Shown: positions 52,302 through 62,748, numbered from the stretch's first letter. The stretch: 64,000 nt of DNA from Planctomycetaceae bacterium (GCA_006969385.1 CP030884.1:1054001-1118000); one strand, 5' to 3'. The notes: generated by a model from the sequence alone, not told the origin. Numbers and translations: made by a program.

Positions 52302-53891
52302 CTAACCAGCCAGGTCGATCTTGTTCATTATCGTCGTATCGGCATCATGCGGTGCCGTCGTCGGCAAGCGCACCGTAAAAGTCGAGCCTTCGCCCTCGCG
52401 GCTGGTCGCCGTCAAATCGCCGCCCAACAGTCGCGCCAGGTCGCGACTGATCGCCAAGCCCAGCCCCGTACCGCCGTGTTCGCGCGTCATCGAGCCGTCG
52501 AGCTGGCGAAATTTTTCAAACACCGTTTCGAGTTTATCTGCCGCGATCCCCACGCCCGTGTCGCGCACGCGAATGATGATCTCGTCGGCATCTTCAATAA
52601 CCAACGACAATTCGACCAACCCGCCGTCGGGCGTGAATTTGATCGCGTTCGACAGCAGGTTAAACAGAATCTGCTGCATGCGCCCCGGATCGGAATGCAA
52701 CTTCGGAATCTCGTCGGGCAAAATAACGGCGAGCTGCAAACTCTTCTTATCCGCCAAAGGTCGAACAAAATCGATCAGGTTGGTAAGCAAGTCGCGCAGA
52801 TTGATATCCGCTAAATGCAATTGCAGCTTACCCGCTTCGATCTTCGCCAGGTCCAGCAGGTCGTTGATCAACCCCAGCAGCATGCGCCCGCTCGACATGA
52901 TGTTTTCGGCGTAGCGATACTGCCGTTCGCCTTCACCGCTGGCCGATTCGCGCAGCAGTTCCGCAAAACCGATGATCGACGACAGCGGCGTACGCAACTC
53001 ATGACTCACATTCGATAGAAACTGGCTCTTGAGCTTGTTGGCTTCGAACAGCTCGATGTTCTTTTCTGCAAGCTGATCCAACCGCGTGTCGAGGCTGCGA
53101 TTGATGCGCCGCAATTCGTTTTCCGACGACTGCAAGTGCGTCAACATCGCGTTGAAGGCGCGCGACAGTTCTTCGTATTCATCGCCCGTCGCGATGTTAC
53201 TCCGCACACCGTGTTCGCCATGCGAAACGGCCTCTGCAACTTTCGTAAGTTGCAGCACCGGCGAGAGAATCAATCGATTGGTGATGAGATAGAACACCAA
53301 AACGGCCAGCGTGCCGGCCAAGGCCCCCGCCATCAGGCATAGCCCGATGTTGACGAAGAACGCCGCCCGCGCGTCCGCCACCGGATAGTCCACGGCAATC
53401 ACCGCCGCCAGCGGCTGCTGTCGTTGCGCGGCAATCTGCGGCCGCACCGCCACAATCGTCCGATAAACCATTCGCCCGTTGATCTGCTCCCAAATCGGCG
53501 GTGATGCCTCGGCTTGTAGGTTTGAAGTCAGGTAAACGATGCCCTCTTTGGCATACTCGTCTGTGCCGATGGGCAACTTCTTCGAGCCGCCCCCCTCAAC
53601 CGGAATCAACCGCGGTGGCGGCCCCTCAAAACCATGACGTTGCGCCATTGTCGGCCACCAATTATCCAACACGCGCTGTTTTAAATCCCAATTTCCATCG
53701 CCACCCGAGATCTGCGCCAACGCCAGCCGGCCGGTCATTCTGACCATCTGCACGTTGTTCTCGTGTACCAAGTCGCGCATCCGCAGCCACGGCACAAACA
53801 GGGCGGCAGCGATGATCACCAATACGGCCATGCCGAACAGCAGCCGACACTTCGCTGCCAGAGAGATCGATAAAAAAGAGATTCGCGCCAT
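52302..53891 (-). CDS. Sensor histidine kinase with HAMP domain
   Basis: 529 residues from ATG 53891 (a GTG at 53906 is also possible). Two membrane segments (about 20-40 and 180-205) enclose a sensor region of some 140 residues outside. HAMP then follows, then the phospho-acceptor box SNVSHELRTPLSSIIGF with His297, and the ATPase parts LLSNAIKFTPDGG, RDTGVGI and GTGLGLAIS. No response regulator is adjacent, so the partner is elsewhere. Stimulus unknown. Confidence 0.92.
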   Translation of the reverse strand: MARISFLSISLAAKCRLLFGMAVLVIIAAALFVPWLRMRDLVHENNVQMVRMTGRLALAQISGGDGNWDLKQRVLDNWWPTMAQRHGFEGPPPRLIPVEGGGSKKLPIGTDEYAKEGIVYLTSNLQAEASPPIWEQINGRMVYRTIVAVRPQIAAQRQQPLAAVIAVDYPVADARAAFFVNIGLCLMAGALAGTLAVLVFYLITNRLILSPVLQLTKVAEAVSHGEHGVRSNIATGDEYEELSRAFNAMLTHLQSSENELRRINRSLDTRLDQLAEKNIELFEANKLKSQFLSNVSHELRTPLSSIIGFAELLRESASGEGERQYRYAENIMSSGRMLLGLINDLLDLAKIEAGKLQLHLADINLRDLLTNLIDFVRPLADKKSLQLAVILPDEIPKLHSDPGRMQQILFNLLSNAIKFTPDGGLVELSLVIEDADEIIIRVRDTGVGIAADKLETVFEKFRQLDGSMTREHGGTGLGLAISRDLARLLGGDLTATSREGEGSTFTVRLPTTAPHDADTTIMNKIDLAG

Positions 53892-54053
53892 ACTTTTCGA
53901 GGGCACCTGTTAAGGCCTACGATCTATCAAACACCCCAAAACGTATAGTAAACGCACATTCCAAATCCCGGTCGCCGTCTAATAACTATTGCGACGGGGG
54001 TCTGAAACCGATACTATCGGAGGGCTGTGAAACCCACAGCCGGAGCATAACGC

Positions 54054-55154
54054 ATGATCCGACAAACCCTTATCATTACAGCACTTACAGCCACGGTCGT
54101 CTCGCTCGAGCCGGCCGCTGGGCAGTATTATCGCAATCCGTTGCAGGTCTCGAGATATGCGAATCAACCGCAGTCGCGACTGCCGGGTGAAAAGCGGCTT
54201 TGGGACGCGATTAACGAAATTCCCAAGTCCGAAGTTCACGTTCCGGGCTATTTCATGAACCGTCATCGCGGGCACTCGATGTTCCTTGACCGCCGGTTCG
54301 GCGTCGTCGCCGGTATCAAACGCCCCAACGATTTCGCAAGCTATTCCCTCCAGCGCAACAATTGGATCGATGTCAAATCGGATTACCTAAAGGCACTGGT
54401 CCGGATGCCCGTGAGTCAATTTCCGTCATCCGGCACCACGGAACCACCGTGGACCCTCGAAGAAGTCAAAACCGCTTTGAAGGAGCGCTCCACGACGCGA
54501 TCGGTCCTCGATTCCGGCGACTGGCGTTTCCCACAGCGCGAAGAGCGGGACCAGGATAATCGAAAGCGCAGCGACGACCTGCGTGCGGAAGGCATCGAGA
54601 TTTTCCGGATGGCGCTGCAGGACGACGGCGATCAATCGCGCGAACTTGCCGATCAAATCGCACTGTTCACGCGGGCGATCGAGAAGTTCAACACGGCCCG
54701 CAACCTGCAACCCGAAGATCCAGCCAACTATATCGCGCTCACCATCGTCGAGCGCGAAAAGCGCAACCTGAATACGGCGTTGGTGTATCTAACGCAAGGT
54801 TTGACGCGCTTAACGTCGCTGGACGAACTCGATCTCCGCAGGGAGGATTTCTTCGAGAACGACCGCGACTGGAGCCGTCGCCTGGATGAAGTAAACGCCC
54901 TTGCGATCAATACCCAGAACGAAGCGACGGCCTACCTGATGCTCGCGTTATTCGCACATCTGAACGGCGACCGCGGGTTGGCTCAGTCGTCAACGCGCTC
55001 CGCACTGAAGCTTTACACCCAAGAGGCGGAAGCGATCTCAATTTCGCCCCAGCTTGCCTACGAATTGGAGCAGCGAATTGAGCAGACGCAGAAGTTTCTC
55101 GATCTGCTTGAGGCGAAGGACACGGCGCCGGAAACCGTCGCGGAACAAGAATGA
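54054..55154 (+). CDS. Exported helical-repeat protein of unknown function
   Basis: 366 residues from ATG 54054, divergent from the sensor kinase. Signal peptide 1-23 (ending AAG-Q). Residues of about 180-350 look like TPR-type helices (FNTARNLQPEDPANYIALTI, AYLMLALFAHLNGDRGLAQS). No enzymatic motif. It lies 116 bases before the FlaA1-like gene, same strand; a link is possible but unproven. Confidence 0.7.
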   Translation: MIRQTLIITALTATVVSLEPAAGQYYRNPLQVSRYANQPQSRLPGEKRLWDAINEIPKSEVHVPGYFMNRHRGHSMFLDRRFGVVAGIKRPNDFASYSLQRNNWIDVKSDYLKALVRMPVSQFPSSGTTEPPWTLEEVKTALKERSTTRSVLDSGDWRFPQREERDQDNRKRSDDLRAEGIEIFRMALQDDGDQSRELADQIALFTRAIEKFNTARNLQPEDPANYIALTIVEREKRNLNTALVYLTQGLTRLTSLDELDLRREDFFENDRDWSRRLDEVNALAINTQNEATAYLMLALFAHLNGDRGLAQSSTRSALKLYTQEAEAISISPQLAYELEQRIEQTQKFLDLLEAKDTAPETVAEQE

Positions 55155-55270
55155 ACAGGTGGACCCGATCGCAATCGGGTGATCGCCCGAATGCTGGTTG
55201 AATCGATAAAAGCAGCCCTACGGCGATGGCGACGACAAAATTACTGTAGATAACGCAAACGTTGAACTCA

Positions 55271-57283
55271 ATGAGCGAGAAGGCTGCACCAACCGAATTG
55301 CCCGTTCCACCGCGTACGGGCGTCCGTCGTTACCGCGGCCTGTTAGCGGTCATCGTTCACATCCTGCTATTTGCCTTCGCGTTCTTGGCCGGCTTCGGCA
55401 TCTACTTCAACTTTAAGCGCTTCGATCAATGGTTCCTGCCGTTTTTCGTTCCATTGGTTCCGGCGGCCGTCACCATCAAGATGCTGGTGTTCTGGTCGAT
55501 GAAGCTGTTTCGCGGTACCTGGCGTTACGTCGGCATGCGCGACGTGATGTCGATCGGCATGGCGACCAATATCGCTGCGGGGTTCTCGATTCTCGCATTT
55601 TACGCCTTCGTCAATATTTATCCCGACTTCCTAAACAACCGGCCGGTCTTTCCGACCTCGGTGTTTCTGATCGACTGGGGCTGCACCATCGCGTTTGTAG
55701 TGGGCGCCCGCTCGCTCGTACGCTTTTACTACGAAGAAATCCGCTCGGCCGATTCCGAAGGTATTCATCAATGCATCATCGTCGGCGCAGGGGATACCGG
55801 CGAAGCGCTGTTGCGTGAAATCCACCGCATGAAGGTCGTGCGCTATGCCGTTGTAGGCTTTCTCGATGACGACGCCCACAAGCAGGGCCTTCGTATTCAC
55901 GATGTGCCCGTGCTGGGCCGCGTTTCCGAAGCGCGCGAGTATTGCGAACGCTACAACGTTGACGAACTTCTCATCGCCATGCCCAACGCGCCGCAACGCT
56001 TGCTGCGCGGCATCGTCGAACAGTGCGAAGGCACCAACGTGCGCTTCCGCACCATTCCCGCGATGGAAGCCGTCATCGAGGGCAAGGTCACCGTCAGCCA
56101 AATCCGCGACGTCGAAATCAAGGACTTGCTCGGCCGCGAACAGGTCGAACTCGACCTGCAGGCCATCCGCGACAATCTGCACGGCAAGGTCGTGCTCGTT
56201 ACCGGTGCCGGCGGATCGATCGGCTCCGAAATGTGCCGCCAAATCGCGCGCTTCGAGCCCGCCAATCTGCTGATGGTCGAGCAGGCCGAAAACAACTTGT
56301 TCGAGATCGATCGCGAGCTCAATCGCACTTTCCCCAACGTACCCCGACAATGCTGCATCGCCGATATCTGCGATGCCGACCGTATCGAAACCGTCTTTCG
56401 TACGCACAAGCCCGCCGTCATCTTTCACGCCGCCGCCCACAAGCACGTGCCGATGATGGAGATCAATCCCGGCGAGGCCGTGAAGAACAACATCCTCGGC
56501 ACCAAGACCATCGCCGACGCCGCCAAGCGTCACGGCGTACGCCGCTTCGTAATGATCTCGACCGATAAAGCGGTCAATCCGACGTCGGTTATGGGTTGCA
56601 CCAAACGCGTCGCCGAGATGTATATCCAACAGTTGCGCCAAGGCAGCGACACGCAATTTATGACCGTGCGGTTTGGTAACGTGCTAGGCTCCAGCGGCTC
56701 GGTGATTCCGATCTTCAAAAAGCAAATCGCCGAAGGCGGCCCCATCACGGTCACCGACCCGCGCATGACGCGTTACTTCATGACCATTCCCGAAGCCTCT
56801 CAACTGGTGTTGCAGGCCGGCGTGATGGGTAGCGACGGCGATATCTTCGTGCTCGACATGGGCGAGCCCGTAAAGATCGTCGATCTCGCCAAAGAAATGA
56901 TCACGCTTAGCGGCTTGCGCGCGGGCGAAGATATTGAAATCGTGTTCAGCGGTATTCGGCCCGGCGAAAAGCTGTACGAAGAGTTGAGCGTTAAAGGCGA
57001 AAACATGGGGCCGACGACGCACGACAAGATCTACGTCTGGCGCAACCGAAAAGAGAATTGGGAAACCGTACGCGATGGGGCTGTGGCACTAATTAATGAT
57101 AGCAATGAGCTTTCGCCAGAAGCCGTGCGTCAGCGCCTTTGCGAACTGGTGCCCGAGTTCCGACCCGAAGTTCTCGGCTTCGAAAACACCAAAACGCAAG
57201 CCGAAACCGCACAACAAGCCGCCGCCAAGGCCGGTCGCGAAGCGCTCGATAATCTCTCACTCAAGCAATCCCCCGCGACCTAG
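55271..57283 (+). CDS. FlaA1/CapD-type nucleotide-sugar epimerase/dehydratase
   Basis: 670 residues from ATG 55271. Four membrane helices fill residues of about 20-150, followed by a CoA-binding-like Rossmann unit (CIIVGAGDTGEALLREIHRM). The catalytic SDR domain starts with TGAGGSIGSE (NAD loop at 312-318), HAAAHKHVPMME and ISTDKAVNPTSVMG with the K-for-Y signature of the long membrane FlaA1/PglF class. It usually makes UDP-4-keto-6-deoxy sugars for surface polymers or glycans. Ala/Lys-rich tail. A MITE-like repeat begins at its stop codon. Confidence 0.92.
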   Translation: MSEKAAPTELPVPPRTGVRRYRGLLAVIVHILLFAFAFLAGFGIYFNFKRFDQWFLPFFVPLVPAAVTIKMLVFWSMKLFRGTWRYVGMRDVMSIGMATNIAAGFSILAFYAFVNIYPDFLNNRPVFPTSVFLIDWGCTIAFVVGARSLVRFYYEEIRSADSEGIHQCIIVGAGDTGEALLREIHRMKVVRYAVVGFLDDDAHKQGLRIHDVPVLGRVSEAREYCERYNVDELLIAMPNAPQRLLRGIVEQCEGTNVRFRTIPAMEAVIEGKVTVSQIRDVEIKDLLGREQVELDLQAIRDNLHGKVVLVTGAGGSIGSEMCRQIARFEPANLLMVEQAENNLFEIDRELNRTFPNVPRQCCIADICDADRIETVFRTHKPAVIFHAAAHKHVPMMEINPGEAVKNNILGTKTIADAAKRHGVRRFVMISTDKAVNPTSVMGCTKRVAEMYIQQLRQGSDTQFMTVRFGNVLGSSGSVIPIFKKQIAEGGPITVTDPRMTRYFMTIPEASQLVLQAGVMGSDGDIFVLDMGEPVKIVDLAKEMITLSGLRAGEDIEIVFSGIRPGEKLYEELSVKGENMGPTTHDKIYVWRNRKENWETVRDGAVALINDSNELSPEAVRQRLCELVPEFRPEVLGFENTKTQAETAQQAAAKAGREALDNLSLKQSPAT

Positions 57284-57394
57284 AACATCATCCGCATTAT
57301 TAAGGCGGGTGACGTCTCCTCCCTCGCCCTCGCAGGGTGAGGGTTTCAGCCAGAGCGCAATGTTTAGGAACCCACGCAACTGCGGATGAAGCAC
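57283..57394. repeat. MITE-like element, inverted copy of the 2241 type
   Basis: Read on the minus strand it matches 2241-2364: TGCTTCATCCGC, then GGGTTCCTAAAC, GCTGAAACCCTCACC, a hairpin, ACGTCACCC, and GCGGATGATG at the other end. The outer arms differ from the first copy in paired fashion (CGC/GCG instead of CAC/GTG). Its left end touches the stop of the FlaA1-like gene. Confidence 0.7.
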
Positions 57395-57641
57395 GAATCG
57401 CTGCAAAGATTTGTCAACGACCGCCGTTTAGCGGACCTGCCGACTACGATTTACGCCGGTGCATTTGCCAAAAACTGCATTATTACCGGCGCTGTAGTGA
57501 ACCCCAGCCGTCAGCCGAGTGTATAAGAAATGCGGTTGCCAATATGCCGCCGCCGTATGCCCGATGCTCAACCAACGGCGCAACGAGGGGCCGGCCACGC
57601 CCTATACCAAAACGCTTTCATCGCCACGAAAAAGGAAACCC
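57395..57641. other. Gap before the DUF1571 gene
   Basis: 247 bases; the frame of the next gene is open from 57519, but that leader lacks a ribosome site and is not counted as coding. A near-palindrome CCGGTGCATTTGCC...TTACCGGCG lies at about 57461-57500. Confidence 0.35.
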
Positions 57642-58748
57642 GTGCCGAAAGATAAACCCACCATCGCCACCCGATTTCGTCGGTCACTGCAAATGATTGC
57701 GGCCTTCGCGCTCGCAGCAGCGCTGTTTGCCGACCCCGGTTGTCAGCCAAAGAACGAAACCGTCGTGCTCGACGAGCCCGCCGTGATCATTAAAGAACCC
57801 GCCCAGTCGACTTCGCGTACGGCGACCGGCGGATCGTCGTCGAACATGACGTTGATGAACGCCGACGATACCGACGCCAAAGTTGCGGTGACAGCGCCCG
57901 ATCAAGAAACGTCCGCCCGTAAGGTCACCGTGGTCGACACGCCGCAATCGTCGGCACAACCTTCGACCGATCCTGCAACCGATAAGTTGGCCGAGCCCCC
58001 AGTTGTCGCTCAACCGGCAGCCGCGACAAACACGATGGCCGCTTTGGTTCAGTCCGACCCGCTCGCGGCGTTTAAGCAGCTCCATGCAGACGCCGTTGCC
58101 CAAGCCGCCGATTACACCTGCACCTTCACGAAACAGGAACGCATCGGCGACACGATCAATAAGCAGCAAGTCATCGAGGCGAAGTTTCGCGCCGAACCTT
58201 ACAGCGTCTATTTCCACTTTGTGGAGAACCCCGGCCTCGCGGGCAAGGTGATCTACATCAAAGACAAGTGGGTGGATGAAGACGCATCCGACCCGGAGCT
58301 GCGTCAATTGGCCGCCGTGCGACCGGCGGGCCTGCTCGGCATTGCGGGCGTTCTCAAGCAACCCATTCGCAGCGACCGGGCCAAGAAAGCCGGCCGCCGC
58401 TTCATCGATCAATTCGGTTTTGAGCGCGGTCTGGAATTGTTGGTGCGCTTCTCGCAAATGGCCGCCGATGAAGGCACGCTAACGCTGGAATATCAGGGCC
58501 AAGGCGAATTCAAGGGCCGGCCCGTCTGGCTGATCAAACGCTTGCTGCCCTACACCGACGACAACGGCGTGTACCCCGATCGCTTGGCGCTGATTTACAT
58601 CGATCAGGAATGGGGCGTGCCGATTGCGATTCATACCTTCCGCAGTGACGCGCCAATTCCCGAAGAGTTGCTCGGTAAGTACGAATACACCAACGTGAAC
58701 TTCGACGCCCAACTGTCGAACGCCGACTTCGATCCAGATTCGATATAA
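57642..58748 (+). CDS. DUF1571-domain secreted protein
   Basis: 368 residues from GTG 57642, with AAAGGAAA upstream. Twin-basic N-terminus and hydrophobic segment (about 13-30) with a Cys right after (DPGC), so it may be a lipoprotein though the lipobox is not canonical. A Ser/Thr/Pro linker runs to about 135, then a DUF1571 domain from about 150: YTCTFTKQERIGDTIN, FRAEPYSVYFHFV and the C-terminal IYIDQEWGVPIAIHTF. The domain is typical of planctomycetes and resembles outer-membrane lipoprotein sorting folds. Role unknown. Confidence 0.82.
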   Translation: MPKDKPTIATRFRRSLQMIAAFALAAALFADPGCQPKNETVVLDEPAVIIKEPAQSTSRTATGGSSSNMTLMNADDTDAKVAVTAPDQETSARKVTVVDTPQSSAQPSTDPATDKLAEPPVVAQPAAATNTMAALVQSDPLAAFKQLHADAVAQAADYTCTFTKQERIGDTINKQQVIEAKFRAEPYSVYFHFVENPGLAGKVIYIKDKWVDEDASDPELRQLAAVRPAGLLGIAGVLKQPIRSDRAKKAGRRFIDQFGFERGLELLVRFSQMAADEGTLTLEYQGQGEFKGRPVWLIKRLLPYTDDNGVYPDRLALIYIDQEWGVPIAIHTFRSDAPIPEELLGKYEYTNVNFDAQLSNADFDPDSI

Positions 58749-58770
58749 GGATCGATTCTCTTAAATAACA

Positions 58771-58820
58771 ATAAAGCCCCCGCAATCGATTCAACTCGGT
58801 CGCGGGGGCTTTTCAATTTT
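58771..58820 (+). terminator. Rho-independent terminator
   Basis: AAAGCCCCCGC, 18-base loop, GCGGGGGCTTTT, then a T-rich tail. Located 27 bases after the DUF1571 gene; since the left side starts with AATAAA it may also serve the minus-strand gene at 58874. Confidence 0.85.
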
Positions 58821-58873
58821 CGATTGGTCGCCAATGCAATGTGCATTGGCACGCGACAAATTGACGTTCGACC

Positions 58874-59434
58874 TTAGCTTCCCAAGATGTCGTCAATCAA
58901 ATCGCCGATGTCGTCCTCGTCGTCACCATCGCCACTCAGGTTGCTGCCGCCAAAAATATCGCGGCCCGTGTTGTCCACGGAAATACTCGACCGAAAGAAA
59001 AAGACCGTGCCCGACAGCCGAATATTGATCGTATCACCACAGTCGAAATCGACGTCGCGGCGCAGCGACTCGCTCGTATCCGAATCGCCCAACGCAAAGC
59101 CGCCGGCATCCTGAAAACGGGCGCCGTCGAACACGATGCGTTCCAAGTCGCCATCGCACGGCAAAAAGATACTGACCGTCTGATTGGGTCCGACCTGCCC
59201 GCCCACGGCTTCGTCATCCGCGAACGCGTCTTCGATGAAATTGCGGCTGCCCGCAGTACGCAAATCCGGCACCGCAAAAAATGCGGTGTTGTTCTCGATT
59301 TCGACGTTCACGCCCGGATTGCCTAGCAGGCGTGCCACCGGTCCCAGCGCATCGCACGCCGTCGCGCCGAAGATAGCCGTCAGGCCGACGAGCGTCGTCA
59401 TCACGAGAGAAGATCGTGCAGTTTTGGTTTTCAT
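58874..59434 (-). CDS. Acidic lipoprotein of unknown function
   Basis: 186 residues from ATG 59434, with GGAG eight bases upstream; the frame reaches 59920 but without similarity or a signal. The lipobox is FGATAC (Cys27). A beta-rich mature part with two well-spaced Cys (LPCDG, FDCGD) is followed by an Asp/Glu-rich C-terminus. No family recognised. Confidence 0.72.
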   Translation of the reverse strand: MKTKTARSSLVMTTLVGLTAIFGATACDALGPVARLLGNPGVNVEIENNTAFFAVPDLRTAGSRNFIEDAFADDEAVGGQVGPNQTVSIFLPCDGDLERIVFDGARFQDAGGFALGDSDTSESLRRDVDFDCGDTINIRLSGTVFFFRSSISVDNTGRDIFGGSNLSGDGDDEDDIGDLIDDILGS

Positions 59435-59668
59435 AAGGGGTGCTCCAGTTCTGGTCATTCCGCTTCGACGAGCAGTTGCCCCTTTTATCGGCTCGATCCC
59501 TTCGCGATTTAAGGTCGCTTGGGCGTGCCTATTATTGGTGTCGATTCCGCCCCCGCAGGTGTGCTCCATATTGGACTTTTGCCTGTCGTGGGGTACATTG
59601 AATAGCCGAATGGGGCATAGCCGCTTTAGCCGCCATTCGAATCCTCGCGCCAGCTTCACAGGTGAGCC

Positions 59669-60805
59669 ATGCACGTTTCCGCCTTTTCTCGTATTCGTCA
59701 CACCACGATTATGGCGCTGATCGTTGCTGCCTTCGCGGCACACCCGGCCCACGCGGCGATCCTGTCTATCACCGGCAACGCCACGGCGCGCGTCGTGCTC
59801 TTCGGTTCGGATGTTCCTACCGAGAGCGACTTCAGCGAAAACAGCGTGCCCGGCACCGTGCCGACGCCTCCGGCAGTTGCAACGGCCCGCGTCGATTATT
59901 TCGATGAAGGCGGCGACCAAACCGCCGGCGGCTCCGCGCTAAGCCTGTTCGAGAACCCCAACCTCAGCGGTTTCGGCAACCCCAACGATGTCGGCTTCGA
60001 CCTCTCCTGCTTCACTGACGACGACCGCGCCACTTGGCTCGTGCAAGGTTCTGCCAGTGAAACGCGTCTGATCGTGTTGGATGCCCCGCCTAACACCGGC
60101 GGCGTGCCGACGGGCGGCACGGCCACCGCCACCAGCAACATCGTGATTTCGGGCGTGCTTGTCATCACGTCGCTTAACGCCGATCTCGACCTCACCGGCG
60201 TGGAAGCAAGCTTCGACATCAGCGTGATTCAACGCACCTCCGACAACGAAACGATCGAAGTCGCCGCCGGCAGTCTCGTCATGGGCGGTGGCCCCGGCGG
60301 CACGGTAACCATTCGCGAAGCCACCGGCGTACTCGCGCCAGTCGCGCCGCCGGTGATCGATTTCTCCGGCTTGGTCGTTTCACTACCGGTGGTCAACGCC
60401 GTCATCTTCGCCGGCACGCAAATCCCTTATTCCTACGAGTTTGTTCCCGGCGAAGAGTTTGAACTCGAACTCAACGTGAGTTCGCAAGTGCGCAACATTC
60501 CCGGCGGCACCGGCGCGGCGGCCACTTTCGGCCTACCGCAAGACGGTTTTGGTGACTTGCTCGCGCGTGTCAAAGAAGACGACCGTGGCAGGGAATTGGA
60601 AGCCATCATCGCCCAGCAGGTGGATACCACCGGCGCGGCATACGTCAACAACGGCCCGGGTCTGCCATTCCTCTTTCCGTTTTGCGGCGCGATGGGCATC
60701 GAAGCCGCCGTCGGTCTGTTGGCGGTAAGCGGCGGGCTGGTCGTGCGCCGGCGCCATCGACGACGCTACGCAATTAACCCCCGCATGCTGTATTGTTCGA
60801 TTTAG
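59669..60805 (+). CDS. Exported protein with a C-terminal membrane anchor and Arg-rich end
   Basis: 378 residues from ATG 59669. Signal peptide 1-30 (HAA). The mature part is a Gly/Thr-rich beta region without a known family. The C-terminus has PFCGAMGIEAAVGLLAVSGG followed by LVVRRRHRRRY: a short Cys/Gly motif, a hydrophobic helix and a cluster of Arg, the general plan of PEP-CTERM-like sorting tails though not the PEP motif. Its stop overlaps the next gene. Confidence 0.7.
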   Translation: MHVSAFSRIRHTTIMALIVAAFAAHPAHAAILSITGNATARVVLFGSDVPTESDFSENSVPGTVPTPPAVATARVDYFDEGGDQTAGGSALSLFENPNLSGFGNPNDVGFDLSCFTDDDRATWLVQGSASETRLIVLDAPPNTGGVPTGGTATATSNIVISGVLVITSLNADLDLTGVEASFDISVIQRTSDNETIEVAAGSLVMGGGPGGTVTIREATGVLAPVAPPVIDFSGLVVSLPVVNAVIFAGTQIPYSYEFVPGEEFELELNVSSQVRNIPGGTGAAATFGLPQDGFGDLLARVKEDDRGRELEAIIAQQVDTTGAAYVNNGPGLPFLFPFCGAMGIEAAVGLLAVSGGLVVRRRHRRRYAINPRMLYCSI

Positions 60806-61188
60806 CCCTTGCCAACACCAGCGCCCATCGGCTAGCACCGCTCGCACAGAGCGGCAGCGGTGCCGGTGAGGTCGTGCTTTGGGGCTCGATCATCATCGCG
60901 ATCATCCTCGTCGGCGGGCTGATCGTATTTCAAATCCGTAAGCGACTGCTACGGGCCGAGGGCGGTAGCGGCATGGACGACCCCTTTGGCCTGCAAGAGT
61001 TGCGCGACCTCAAAAAAAGCGGCCAAATCTCCGAGCAAGAGTACCAAACGCTGCGTACCAAGGTGATCGAACAGGTCAAAGGCTCGCTGTCCGAAGATAA
61101 CGCGGCGGATGAACCTGCCGCGCCCGCACGCCCTACTACGTCGCCGCGCCGCCCGTCATCGCGCTCGGACAGTTTCGACCAGCCCTAA
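60793..61188 (+). CDS. Small membrane protein with a SHOCT-like motif
   Basis: 131 residues from TTG 60793, overlapping the preceding gene by 13 bases; no clear ribosome site, so the start is uncertain. One membrane segment (EVVLWGSIIIAIILVGGLIV, about 26-46). A SHOCT-like part follows (LQELRDLKKSGQISEQEYQT), then a disordered Ser/Pro/Arg tail. Such proteins often assemble with others at the membrane. Confidence 0.65.
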   Translation: MFDLALANTSAHRLAPLAQSGSGAGEVVLWGSIIIAIILVGGLIVFQIRKRLLRAEGGSGMDDPFGLQELRDLKKSGQISEQEYQTLRTKVIEQVKGSLSEDNAADEPAAPARPTTSPRRPSSRSDSFDQP

Positions 61189-61365
61189 TCAGAAAATTTC
61201 TCGGCACCGGGTCAAACGCGCAGGATGTTGCCGCGCAAGGTTTTACAGTCGGAAATGTGATAAAGAGGCCCTATTGGTGCAGTCGATATGTTGCTTGCAC
61301 CACGATACAATTCACTGAAGTGAAACGGCTGCACGACGGCGCAAATCGAGTAAAGGACGATTCCA

Positions 61366-62715
61366 TTGGCCAAAGATTCAAAAGGCTCTAACGGCGGCAA
61401 CCGCAAAGGCCCGGACGGCGAGAACCCATCGACCACCGGGGGTCAAACCGGTGGCAGCAAGACGCGGCGCAAGCAAAGCGTTTGCAGTTTTTGCGGTAAG
61501 ACGCATCGCGAAGTCGGCCCGATGGTCGAAGGACCGAAGGATGCCTACATCTGTTCAAACTGCGTCGATCTCTGCCATAACATCATTCAGCAGGAACGCC
61601 GCAAAGCCAGCGGCCTGCGCCCGCTCTTCCAGAAAATCCCCACGCCGCGCGAGATCATGGAGTATCTCAACCGTTACGTGATCGGTCAGGAACACGCCAA
61701 GAAGAATCTCTCGGTGGCCGTACACAATCACTATCAGCGGCTGACGCACACGGATCGCGCCGAGCCCGATGATGTCGAAATCGAAAAGAGCAATATTCTG
61801 CTGATCGGCCCGACCGGTTCGGGTAAGACGTTGCTCGCGCGCACGCTGGCGCGCGTGCTCGATGTACCGATCGCGATTGGCGACGCCACCACGCTAACCG
61901 AAGCGGGTTATGTCGGCGAAGACGTCGAGAACATCCTGCTACGCTTGTTGCAGGTTGCCGACTTCGATTTGGAAGCGGCCCAGCGCGGCATCATTTACAT
62001 CGATGAAATCGACAAGATCGGTCGTAGCAGCGGCAACGTCAGCATCACGCGCGATGTTTCCGGTGAAGGCGTGCAGCAAGCGCTATTGAAGTTGCTCGAA
62101 GGCACGGTCGCCAACATACCGCCGCAAGGTGGCCGCAAGCACCCCGAGCAACAATACATCCAGATGGATACGTCGCAGATTCTCTTTATCTGCGCCGGTA
62201 CGTTCTCTGGTTTGGAAGAAATCATCAAACGCCGCATCGGTCAGAAGTCGATCGGTTTTGCCACCGAAAGTTCACGCGAGGAAACGGCCAACGAACGCGC
62301 CGAAATCCTGCGACAAGTCACGGCGGAAGATCTGGTTGAGTTCGGCATGATTCCCGAATTTGTCGGTCGCTTGCCGACTTGTGCGACGCTCGGCCCGCTC
62401 GATGTGGACGGCTTGGTCGAAGTGTTGACCGAACCGAAGAACGCGCTCTGCCGCCAGTACGAAAAGTTGTTCGAGCTAAATGGCAGCGAACTGGAGTTCA
62501 CCGAGGGCGCGCTGCGCGAGATTTCCAAGATCGCGCTCAAGCGCGACACGGGTGCCCGGGCGCTGCGCGGCGTGGTCGAAGAATTCATGCTCGATGTGAT
62601 GTTCGACCTGCCGGAAGAGAGCCACAAGGGGCGTTACGTGATCACGGAAGAAAACGTCCGCGGCGAAGCGCCGGTCGAACGGGCCCCGGAAAAGCGGCGG
62701 AAGGAATCGGCGTAG
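61366..62715 (+). CDS. clpX: ATP-dependent Clp protease, ATP-binding subunit ClpX
   Basis: Unfolds substrates and feeds them to ClpP. 449 residues from TTG 61366, with AAGGA upstream. Zinc site C40/C43 and C63/C66, Walker A GPTGSGKT at 148-155, pore loop GYVG at 181-184, and Walker B IIYIDEID at 209-216. The first 37 residues are a Gly/Ser/Lys-rich tail absent from most members. No clpP is in view, so it is unlinked. A terminator follows. Confidence 0.97.
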   Translation: MAKDSKGSNGGNRKGPDGENPSTTGGQTGGSKTRRKQSVCSFCGKTHREVGPMVEGPKDAYICSNCVDLCHNIIQQERRKASGLRPLFQKIPTPREIMEYLNRYVIGQEHAKKNLSVAVHNHYQRLTHTDRAEPDDVEIEKSNILLIGPTGSGKTLLARTLARVLDVPIAIGDATTLTEAGYVGEDVENILLRLLQVADFDLEAAQRGIIYIDEIDKIGRSSGNVSITRDVSGEGVQQALLKLLEGTVANIPPQGGRKHPEQQYIQMDTSQILFICAGTFSGLEEIIKRRIGQKSIGFATESSREETANERAEILRQVTAEDLVEFGMIPEFVGRLPTCATLGPLDVDGLVEVLTEPKNALCRQYEKLFELNGSELEFTEGALREISKIALKRDTGARALRGVVEEFMLDVMFDLPEESHKGRYVITEENVRGEAPVERAPEKRRKESA

Positions 62716-62748
62716 TCCGAGACCAAATGTCAAAACAGCAACATCAGC

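Noticed and set aside
55631..56656. Minus-strand 341-codon frame opposite the FlaA1-like gene
   Set aside because: Shadow of a strongly conserved gene; composition is an Ala/Asp/His artefact.
57684..58457. Minus-strand frame opposite the DUF1571 gene
   Set aside because: Antisense shadow with repetitive Arg/Gly composition.
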